64,000 nt of DNA from CAYUQT01 sp964446835. Lineage in GTDB: Bacteria > Planctomycetota > Phycisphaerae > UBA1845 > JAFGLZ01. The position numbers were made by a program, and so were the translations under genes. Location: assembly GCA_964446835.1 (NCBI GenBank), contig CAYUQT010000015.1, positions 102,848 through 166,847 of the forward strand, written 5' to 3'. The notes below the pieces were generated by a model that searched no databases, was not told the DNA's origin, and was given only the letters and a program-made list of their open reading frames with translations. Positions 45,802-54,500 of the stretch are shown here, one piece after another. The first letter of the stretch is position 1. Each line of letters begins with the position of its first letter.

Positions 45802-45974
45802 AACGCGTGGACCTTATCCGGCAACTGGAGCAGCAAGGCTGTACCTTCATCCGTCACGGTGGGCGGCATGACTGGTATCAGAATCCCAAAACAAGTGCCT
45901 GCCAGCCCGTTCCCCGCCATCGCGAGATCAAGGACCAACTCGCCCGCCACATTCTCCGGAAACTGGCGGACTGA
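45798..45974 (+). CDS. hicA: HicA-family mRNA interferase toxin
   Basis: A 58-aa protein reading M-K-R-V-D-L-I-R-Q-L, then GCTFIRHGGRHDWYQNP and VPRHREIKDQLARHILRKL. This is the double-stranded-RNA-binding-like HicA (YcfA) fold: helix, strand, a Gly-x-x-His core with the catalytic His, then P-x-H-R-E-I. It cleaves mRNA when free of HicB. The ATG overlaps the hicB stop. Confidence 0.85.
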   Translation: MKRVDLIRQLEQQGCTFIRHGGRHDWYQNPKTSACQPVPRHREIKDQLARHILRKLAD

Positions 45975-46349
45975 CCGGACTTCACCGAACACAAGGCTTG
46001 CCCTCCCCCGCTAACACGTCACACCACCCCAGGCCCCAAGAAGGACGTCACAACCCCGCCGCCGATCAAACCCCTTGGCTTCCCCGCAGATCACCGGCCC
46101 TCTTATCACATATGGATCAGGAGAACAGCCAGACCGAGGACCGCAAAAATGAAAGCCCCCCAACCCACCGCCATCCCGTATCCCCGAAAACCCAAGACAA
46201 GCCGGGCCACGCTGCCCCACCGCCCCCCGAAGTTACCCCCGCTTGCGCCGCGAAACTGCCCGAGCCCCGGCATTCATGCCGGAGGCCGTCCGCCCGCCGC
46301 CTATGCCCCACACCCCATGCCCCGATTCCCATTACCCTGCCTTCGCGAA
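45975..46349. other. Non-coding spacer before the repeat array
   Basis: About 375 bases after hicA with C-rich low-complexity sequence and no supported gene. A frame running through it (45998-46960) translates mainly the repeats that follow and lacks a plausible protein pattern. Confidence 0.5.
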
Positions 46350-46775
46350 CGTATGAAGAATGTGTCGAAAGTGAGACATTCGACGACAAATCCGACTATC
46401 AAGCTCCGGCTATTTGTCGATCATCGCCCGAAACGTGGTACAAGAAGGGACAAAGTGAGACATTTGCCGACATGCCGTGTCGCCATCTCAATGAAGAATC
46501 GAGAGACGCCACCGAATCACAATCTCCCATTTCCCATTCCCTATGCCCCGACTCCCAACTCACCCTGTCTTCCCGAACGCATGAAGAATGTGTTGAAAGT
46601 GAGACATTCAACGACAAACAAGACCTTCAAACTCCAGCTATCCACAGATCATCCCCAGAAATGTGTGACAAAAGGGGACAGGCTGAGACATTCGGCGACA
46701 TGCAAGAGCTGTACAGTCTTGTACAATCATCCTCGCCGGTCGAAATGTGCGACGACATGGGACAAGATGAGACAT
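46350..46775 (+). repeat. Array of five 30-bp repeats in two subtypes (forward)
   Basis: Five units end in the shared core GTGAGACAT or a close variant: 46350-46379, 46434-46463, 46578-46607, 46662-46691 and 46746-46775. Subtype A contains GAAAGTGAGACAT preceded by ATGAAGAATGTGT-like sequence; subtype B contains GGGACAAAGTGAGACAT or variants. The order is A, B, A, B, B. Starts are spaced 84, 144, 84 and 84 bases, so the array is regular. The core is followed by T/C-R-R-CGACAAA or CGACATG. Divergence is high (about a fifth to a quarter of positions). No ORF with coding character fits. Confidence 0.75.
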
Positions 46776-46925
46776 TTCACGATAACACCACTCGACTTTC
46801 GCCCGTCGCCACCCGAATACCCCCTTCGCAGTCGTCCCGAACCGGCGCCCCGGAAACCCGAACGCCGACGGCCACGCCCCCTCGCGCGCCTGCCGATGTA
46901 CGCCACACGCAGAACACCCCCCAGG

Positions 46926-46953
46926 TTGACGGAGGGCCACACAATTGTAATAT
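46926..46953 (+). promoter_or_regulatory. Candidate promoter for the first GH36-like gene
   Basis: TTGACG (46926-46931), a 16-base spacer and TAATAT (46948-46953), the only AT-rich stretch here, lie about 175 bases before the gene start at 47131, just after the repeat array. Confidence 0.45.
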
Positions 46954-47130
46954 GATATGAACTTTGGCAGCGGCAGGTTCGTGCCCGGGCCCACGAGGAC
47001 GAAATCGAGGGCGCTCAGGCAACAAGCTCGTAGATGGGGCTGGAAACCCAGCAGTTCCCGTCCCTTCGGACACGACACGGGCAGGAGACGTCCAAACGCG
47101 AAACGTTCAATGGGAAAGGTGAGGATAGCC

Positions 47131-50100
47131 ATGAGATCGATCGTAGGAACCATCGTCCTTCTGACCGGCGCGCCGCTCTGGGCGGCCGAAAACGGCGTTC
47201 AGGTCGGCGACGCCTTCATCCGAAACAGCGCCGACGGCCACACATGGTCCATCGGAACGCAGACCGTCGAAATGGCCTTCGACTGCCGCGACGGCAAATT
47301 CCGACTCACCAGCTTCCAGAACAAGTCGGTCACCCCGCCGCTGGAATATGTCGACCCCCAATCCGCGGGCGCCCCGTTCCTCACCGCCACGCAGTCCGTC
47401 ACCGAGAAGTACACGATTGAATCCGTCTGGGCCAAACCGCTGATCGGTCCGATCACACTCGATCCGGCCACGGATAACGTGCGAATCGCCGTCAAGAAAG
47501 GCGACCGCATCGGCTTCTCCGTCGGACCGCGGGGCGATCATTCGTGCGATCACCTTCGTTGGCCCGTCACGGTGGACTACGGTGACGGCGAGCGATACGA
47601 TTCGGCCGCCGACACCAAGGTCGACCAGGGCCCCGTCTGGTTCTATGCCGTCCGAGTACCCGACACCGGATGCCTGTGGTTCATCGATGCCGTGGAGTTC
47701 GCCAAGGACACCCAGCAGAACTGCCGCATCCCCAGTGAGCAATCGGGATACCGCTCACCGGGCCTCACACCACACATCGGCCCGACCGTAATGCACCCCT
47801 CCAACGAGCACGATGCGGTGCGCATCTGGCGGGCCCCCAAGGACGGCACAATCACAGTTCGAGGCAAGGCCGAGCACATCGGAGCGGGCGATAAGGACCT
47901 GAGTATCCTGCGAATCGCGGACAAGCCCGCCAAAGAAGCCGCCCCCGTTCAAACCGATGCGTGGACACTGAAGAGCGCCACCCCCCGCACCGTCTCCGCC
48001 GGCGGCAGGCCGGCCGCCCAGTTGGACTTCGTTCTCCGCCGCGACGACCTTCAGGCGAACTTCCACGTGCTGGCATTCCCCGGCACACCGATCCTGAGAC
48101 ACTGGCTGGAGTTTGAGAACACGGGCACTGCCCCCGCATCGCTTCGTTCCCCGGCCTCCGCCTCGCTGGTCCTTCGCGGTAACGATGCGACCGCCTATAC
48201 GAGCTATCGAATGGTCGGCGGCAACAGTCAGACCAACCAGGGCAACATGGAATCGACCTCCATAGCCTCGCCCCATCATCACGCCCTGAACGGCTACGCC
48301 TCGCTGAACTGGGTGCCGTGGGCCGCCTACCACCGCAAACAGGGGCCCAAGGATGGCTGGTTCATCGCACTCGAACTTCTCGGCCGGTGGGCCATCACCA
48401 CCGATCACGAGGCCTCCGGCCCCCTGACCGTCAAGGCGGTCATGTCGGAGCTCCGATCGCGGCAGATCAGCCCCGGCCAGAAACTGGGACTGCCTGTCAT
48501 CACCCTCGGCGTCTTCAAAAACGATCTCGACGACATGGCCCGCGGGCTTTACGACTGGCAGTACGACTACTTGTGGGACTACACCAACGACGAATGGTAC
48601 GCCCTCATGCAGATCACCACCGCCTGGTGGCATGAATCGCGAAACCTCCAGGAGCACTTCGCGGGACGAATCGCCTATCTCGACATGGACTGGGTCGAGT
48701 ACATGCGAGAGGCCGGCATGGACGTCCTCTGGGATGACGCCGGCTGGGCCGCAAACCCCGACATCTGGGTCGGCAACCGCGAAGGCCCCGACTTCGCCCA
48801 CACGGTACGCTTCGTCACCAAGGCCGGCATGAAGTGGTGCCTCTGGTTCCCCGGTGATCCGGGGTCGGGCATCATGGATACCAAGGTCGGCTCGTGGGGC
48901 AACTTCCAGTGGCGGACCGACGGCCTCGGCTTCAACTTCGACTTCGACAAGGTCTTCCGCCAGGAAGTCACACGCCACCTGACGATGTTCCCCCGCTCGT
49001 CCTGGCAGACCTGTTCCGGCGGCAGCACCTATGCCCATATGTTCGACATTCAGCGCTATGGCGACGTCCACTACGACAGCGACGGCCCCGGCAGCGACAT
49101 CACCAACCACTACTTCTCCTACCTGGATACGCCCGACAAGTGGTTCGACAACCTGGCCACCTGGGGCGGCGCCCAGGGAGTCTTCTACGATCCCTACACG
49201 GGCAGGCGGATGCTGACGATGGTGCCCAAGTGGGGCCTCTACATCTGGCCGCACCAGATCGACCAGATGCGGACGATCTGCGATCTCTATCGCTATATCT
49301 ACCGGCAAGGCGTTGCGGGACGCTGGTCGTACATCCGCCACCCCCTGATCAAGGGTGACAAGGAACACTACTACCTCCAGCGGATCAGCCACGACCAGAA
49401 ACGCGCAATGATCGTCCTCAAGCACAAGGCGCCCGGCGAGGTGACCGTCTATCCGCGAGGTCTCCTGGCCGAACACGCCTATCAGGTGGAGTTCGACTCG
49501 GGCAAACCCGGCGCCACGCGGAGCAGCGCCGACCTCATGACCAACGGCATCGCGATCAAGGATCAGGCCCCGGGCGAGTTGATCTACCTCAATCTCCCGG
49601 ATCGGCCCCGCAGTGGGCGCGACAAGGTGGCCCCCAAGGCCCCCGGGCGTGTCCTGAGCCGACGTGAGAGCAACATGGGCTTCTGCGGTGTCGGCCTGTT
49701 CTGGTCGCCCGGCACCGACAACAACTGGGTCAGCCGCTATGAGGTTCGCCGCAACGCCGACGTCCTCGGCCGAACCTGCACGGGCACCTACTTCTTCGAT
49801 CGCAGCACCGGCTGGGATCCCAAGGCCACCTATTCCGTAAGAACCGTCGACGGTGACGGCAACGTCAGCGAGTGGACGACCGCTACCCTCATACGTGACG
49901 AGCCCCAGGCGTATGCGGCGCTCGGCGCCCATTCATCCCAATGGGGGCGAGAGGGTTGGCGGACCGAGACAACCTTCGACCGCCGCACCTTCTTCCCCAT
50001 GAACTGGGTCCCACCCGTCAAGCTCCCCTCGGCCGACCTGGGCGGGACGCCTAATCAATCGGGCGGTGCCGAGGGATACTGGGAGGGCGACGGTTCAGCC

Positions 50101-51405
50101 CGTGTGGGACGCGGTTGGCAACTCGCCTCCACAACCTCCATGAGCGCACGAACGTGGGTAGCCCCCAAGGCCGGATCGGTCCAGGTGACCGGCCGCGCGA
50201 TGAAGGAATACTTCCACCGCGACCAGGGCGGCCCGCTGAGGGTCTGCATCCTCCACAACGATCGTCAGGTCTGGCCGGCCGATGGCTGGGCCACGATCAA
50301 GGTCGGCGATCTGACGGGCCTGGCCCATGCCCTGACCCTCCAGGTCGCCGCCGGCGACGCCGTCCGATTCGTCTTGGACAAGGGCACCGTGCCCGTACAC
50401 GATCTCCTCGCCTGGATGCCGCGAATCGTCTACACGGATGATCAGGCCCCCGGCCAGCCCGCCACGTCGGTCCGCATCCTTTGCGGAACCAAAGAGGCCT
50501 ACACAGACCGTACGGGAAACGTCTGGTCGGCAGATCAGTACTTCACCGGCGGTGAAGCATCCTCGACAACCGCCGCTATCGCAGGCGCCACACCGACGCC
50601 GGATGATCAAGCCCTCTATCAGGCCGGACGCGCCGGCAAGGACTTCACCTACTCCATCACCGTCGCGCCCGGACTCTACTCGCTGCGGCTCAAGCTCACC
50701 GAGCCGAAGTACGAGTGGTTCTTCCAGCGGCCATTCAACCTCGACATCAACAGTCGTCGGATCCTGACGAACTCAGACACCTGCCAGGCCGCCCGCGGCC
50801 CGAAGCGAGCCCATGAACGCCTCTTCCGCTACCTCGTACCGGACGCCGAGGGGCGAATCGTGCTGCACTTCACCGGCGGTTGGGAACCCGCCAAGGCCTG
50901 TGACGAAGCCATCGTGCAGGCCATCGAAATCATGCCCGAGGACAAATCGGTGATCCGCGTCGACGCCGGATCCGAAGCCGAGTTCGTCGACTGGGCCGGT
51001 TTCACATGGCGCTCGGACACCGGCTTCGAGGGTGGACAAACCCTCCGGTCGGACGCCCCGGTGACGCAGGCCTCGCCCACGCTGTACGACCAGGCGCTCT
51101 ATCGCACGGCCCGTACGGGTAAGGGCTTCGGCTACACGTTCGCGCTGACGCCGGGACTGTACACGGTCCACCTGAAGTTTGCCGAACTCTGGCTTAAAGA
51201 ACCGGGCAAACGCCCGATGGACATCGGGGTCAATGGCCGGACCGTGTGGAAGTCTTGGGATCCGGCCACCGCGGCCGGTCGCATGGGCATGGCGGCCGAC
51301 ATCCGCGTGGAGGACATCGCGCCCGACAAGGACGGACGCATCACCATCCGTCTGTCGGCGGTCGGTGCAAATGATGCGATCCTACAGGGAATCGAGATCG
51401 AGTAG
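47131..51405 (+). CDS. Secreted GH36-like (clan GH-D) glycosidase with two malectin-like domains, paralog 1
   Basis: A 1424-aa protein from the ATG at 47131 (GAGG 6 bases upstream; signal SIVGTIVLLTGAPLWAAE). Residues about 30-430 are the beta-supersandwich; the TIM barrel (about 465-720) has the melibiase-like MDVLWDDAGWAA, MKWCLWFPGDPGS, RTDGLGFNFDF and QTCSGGSTYAHMFDIQRYG followed by HYDSDGPG. A fibronectin-like part (YEVRRNADVL, YSVRTVDGDGNVSEW) and a beta domain follow; residues about 1113-1260 and 1272-1424 are malectin-like (RILCGTKEAYTD, RVDAGSEAEF). It probably acts on galactosides or related glycans; the exact enzyme is unclear. A paralog follows. Confidence 0.75.
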   Translation: MRSIVGTIVLLTGAPLWAAENGVQVGDAFIRNSADGHTWSIGTQTVEMAFDCRDGKFRLTSFQNKSVTPPLEYVDPQSAGAPFLTATQSVTEKYTIESVWAKPLIGPITLDPATDNVRIAVKKGDRIGFSVGPRGDHSCDHLRWPVTVDYGDGERYDSAADTKVDQGPVWFYAVRVPDTGCLWFIDAVEFAKDTQQNCRIPSEQSGYRSPGLTPHIGPTVMHPSNEHDAVRIWRAPKDGTITVRGKAEHIGAGDKDLSILRIADKPAKEAAPVQTDAWTLKSATPRTVSAGGRPAAQLDFVLRRDDLQANFHVLAFPGTPILRHWLEFENTGTAPASLRSPASASLVLRGNDATAYTSYRMVGGNSQTNQGNMESTSIASPHHHALNGYASLNWVPWAAYHRKQGPKDGWFIALELLGRWAITTDHEASGPLTVKAVMSELRSRQISPGQKLGLPVITLGVFKNDLDDMARGLYDWQYDYLWDYTNDEWYALMQITTAWWHESRNLQEHFAGRIAYLDMDWVEYMREAGMDVLWDDAGWAANPDIWVGNREGPDFAHTVRFVTKAGMKWCLWFPGDPGSGIMDTKVGSWGNFQWRTDGLGFNFDFDKVFRQEVTRHLTMFPRSSWQTCSGGSTYAHMFDIQRYGDVHYDSDGPGSDITNHYFSYLDTPDKWFDNLATWGGAQGVFYDPYTGRRMLTMVPKWGLYIWPHQIDQMRTICDLYRYIYRQGVAGRWSYIRHPLIKGDKEHYYLQRISHDQKRAMIVLKHKAPGEVTVYPRGLLAEHAYQVEFDSGKPGATRSSADLMTNGIAIKDQAPGELIYLNLPDRPRSGRDKVAPKAPGRVLSRRESNMGFCGVGLFWSPGTDNNWVSRYEVRRNADVLGRTCTGTYFFDRSTGWDPKATYSVRTVDGDGNVSEWTTATLIRDEPQAYAALGAHSSQWGREGWRTETTFDRRTFFPMNWVPPVKLPSADLGGTPNQSGGAEGYWEGDGSARVGRGWQLASTTSMSARTWVAPKAGSVQVTGRAMKEYFHRDQGGPLRVCILHNDRQVWPADGWATIKVGDLTGLAHALTLQVAAGDAVRFVLDKGTVPVHDLLAWMPRIVYTDDQAPGQPATSVRILCGTKEAYTDRTGNVWSADQYFTGGEASSTTAAIAGATPTPDDQALYQAGRAGKDFTYSITVAPGLYSLRLKLTEPKYEWFFQRPFNLDINSRRILTNSDTCQAARGPKRAHERLFRYLVPDAEGRIVLHFTGGWEPAKACDEAIVQAIEIMPEDKSVIRVDAGSEAEFVDWAGFTWRSDTGFEGGQTLRSDAPVTQASPTLYDQALYRTARTGKGFGYTFALTPGLYTVHLKFAELWLKEPGKRPMDIGVNGRTVWKSWDPATAAGRMGMAADIRVEDIAPDKDGRITIRLSAVGANDAILQGIEIE

Positions 51406-51434
51406 GATCACCGGCGTCAAAGTGATCCCGAGAA

Positions 51435-51488
51435 GGGCTCGCGTCGTCGCAAGCCGCGAGCCCCACAGCGTCCGACCGACGGTCGGAC
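51435..51488 (+). terminator. Two strong hairpins between the GH36-like paralogs
   Basis: Hairpin 1: GGGCTCGCG (51435-51443) with CGCGAGCCC (51455-51463), loop 11. Hairpin 2: GTCCGACC (51470-51477) with GGTCGGAC (51481-51488), loop 3. They lie in the 122-bp gap. Neither has a U-tract, so they may be a terminator, an attenuator or an mRNA-stabilising element. Confidence 0.4.
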
Positions 51489-51527
51489 AACATTGACTGT
51501 CCGTATCGCACACACCGAGGACCAATC

Positions 51528-54500
51528 ATGCGCGCAACATCCATCGCCCGATTCACAGGCTATCTCTCCTGTTGTCTGATGGGAGTCCCTGCGGCACTCG
51601 CCGTATCCGCAGAGACCGACATTAATGTGGACAACGCTTACGTGCGTAGCAGCGCCGACGGCCAGCGGTGGTCGATCGGTTCGCCGGGCGTGGAGATGAC
51701 GTTCGAATGCCGAGACGGAGCGTTGCGCCTCGCCGGATTCCAGAACAAGCGAGTCAGCCCCGCACTCGAATACGCGGAAGCCAAGGAGGCCGGCCCCCCC
51801 TTCCTGACGGCCACACAGCTCTTCGTTGAGAAGTATGCGGTCGAGACGGTCTGGGCCAAGCCGCTCATCGGCGCCATTACGCTCGATCCGGCCACCGATA
51901 ACGTGCGCGTGGCCGTGAAGAAAGGCCAGATGATCGGCTTCAGCGTTGGCGCCCACGGCGATTTCAACTGCGATCACTTGCGGTGGATGGGAACCTTCGA
52001 CTACGGCGACGGCGAGAGCTATGCCTCCACAGGTGACACAACTCTCCAGCAGGGGCCCATGTGGTACTACATGATCCGCACCCCCGGCACGGGGTGGATG
52101 GAGCCCATGGATGCCGTCGAGGAGTTCGCACCTCTGAAGGAGAAGATCCGCATCCCCAGCGACAAGAGCGGCTACCGATCCCCTGGCACCACACCCCATG
52201 TCGGACCGAACGTGATGCACCCCTGCAATGAATACGACGCCGTGCGTGTGTGGAAGGCGCCGAAGGACGGCACGGTCATCGTCCGCGGAAAGGCCGAACA
52301 CATCGGCACGGGTGACAAGGACCTCAGCGTCCTCAAGATCACCGAGAAGCCTGCCGGTGATCTGCCTCCGCAGGGTGTCGGCGGTTGGATGATCCGAAGA
52401 GGAGCAGGACGCCCGGTGAACGTCGGCGGACGACCGGCCGTTCAATTGGATCTTCTCGTGGCGAGGGAGGGACTCGAGGTAGACCTGCACGTCATCGCCT
52501 TTCCCAGGACACCGATTCTGAGACAGTGGGTCGAATTCCACAACGCGGGAACGACGCCGATCCGGCTCTTCACGCCGGCCCCGGCGTCCCTCTCGCTGCG
52601 TGGCCAGGAGGCGACCTCCTATACGCAGTACTGGATGGTCGGCGGCAACAGTAAACCGAATCAGGGTCAGATGGAGAGCGCGGTATGGGCACCGCCATTC
52701 GACCGCAGGTTGAACGGCTCGATGACGGCGAATCTCGTCCCCTGGACGGCCATGCATCGAACCACCGGATCGAAGGACGGTTGGTTCATGGCGTTGGACT
52801 ATTTGAGCAAATGGTGTCTGGCCATGAAGCAGAACCCCGGGGGGCCGCTCACGGCCTCCGCCAGCATCTCGGATCTCAAGTCGCACGCCCTTGCCCCCGG
52901 TGAGCGGTTGGGACTCCCGCCGGTGACGATCGGCGTCTTCCGTGACGATCTCGACGACATGGCCCGCTCCCTCTACGACTGGCAGTATGAGTATCTGTGG
53001 GACTACACAAACGCCGACTACTTCGGACGAACCAAGTGGGCGGTGCCGTGGTTCTTCTGCTCCCGCAACCTCCAGGAGCAATTCACAGCCCGGCTGGCGC
53101 AGCTCGACATGATCGGCGCTGATCTGATGCGATCCATCGGCTTCGAGATGCTCTGGGACGACGCGGGCTGGTCGACGTATCCAGGCTGGCCCGAGGACAA
53201 CTATGGCTCGGTCTTCCGCAACACCTACGAGGGCCCAGATTTTGCCCACACGCTTCGCTATCTGCCCAAGATGGAGATGAAGTGGCTGCTGTGGTTTGCC
53301 GGCCGGCCTTCAGCAGGGGTGATGGACGCTAAGGTCGGCTCCTGGGGTAACTTCGAATGGCGCAGCGACGGACTCGACTTCCCGAGCCTCGCCTCCGATC
53401 GCCAATGGCGTTCCGCAATCGAACGATTCCTGATCGCCCATCCTCGCTGCTCCTTCCACACGTGCAGCGGCGGCAGCACCTATGCCCACACGTTCGACAT
53501 CCAGCGCCTGGCGAACAACAACTACTTCGCCGATTTCGGCCGAGGTCCGCAGACCAACCACTACTTCTCCTACCTCGAACCGCCCGACCGATGGCTCGAC
53601 ATCATCGAGCCCTGGGGCACCGGCGGCAAATACAGCCCCGACACAGCCAAGCAGGTGCTGACCATGGTCCCCATGTGGGGCCTGTACGTCACCGCCGGAC
53701 AAGAGGAATCCCTGCGACGGCTCTTCGAGACCTATCGCTACCTCACACGAGAGGGCGTGGCGGGTCGATGGTCCTATGTGTTCCATCCGAAGATCGAGGG
53801 CGACAACGAGATCTACTACTTCCAGCGCACAAGCTACGATCGCAAGAAGGCCTGCATCATCCTGAAGCATCGAGTGCCCGGAAAGATCACGATCTCTCCT
53901 CGCGGGCTGTTGCCGGACCACGAATACACACTCGGATTTGATTCGACTCAGGAGACAACCACCCGAACAGGTGCCGACCTGATGACCCACGGAATCGTCA
54001 TCCAGGACCAGAAGCCCGGAGAGATGGTCTGCCTCGGCCTGCCCAACCGCCCGGCCGGCGGACGCGATCGCGAGAAGCCCCTACCGCCCGGGCGAGTCAT
54101 CGCGCGGCGCGAGACCAACATGGGCCATGCCGGGCTCTGTCTCTACTGGTCACCGGGACAGGACAACCACTGGATCAGCTACTACGAGGTACGCCGCGGC
54201 GATCGCATCCTCGACAAGGTCAGTCTGGGGTGCTGCTACTTCGACCACTCTATCGGCTGGGATCCCAAGGCCGCCTATGCCGTCCGCACAGTAGACGGCG
54301 ACGGCAACACCAGCGAATGGACGTCGGCGATACCCATCACCGATGAACCGCTGGCGTTCTCCGCATTGGGCGGCCATTTCGCCGAGAGCGGTCGCGATGG
54401 TTGGCGAGCCGAAACCACCACCGACGGCACAACCTATCAGCCCATGACATGGGTAGCGCCGGCGAAGATCCCCGCCGGGGACATGGGCGGTACGCCGAAT

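Noticed and set aside
46350..46775. CRISPR array
   Set aside because: Repeat units diverge by about a fifth or more, come in two subtypes, and the spacers are 54 or 114 bases with shared words; no cas gene is present.
45998..46960. Open frame of 320 codons after hicA
   Set aside because: Its translation consists of the repeat array (recurrent Glu-Ser-Glu-Thr-Phe from GTGAGACATT), has no ribosome binding site and no family-like pattern; a second frame is equally open.
47755..49932. Minus-strand open frame of 725 codons
   Set aside because: Antisense shadow of the first GH36-like gene.
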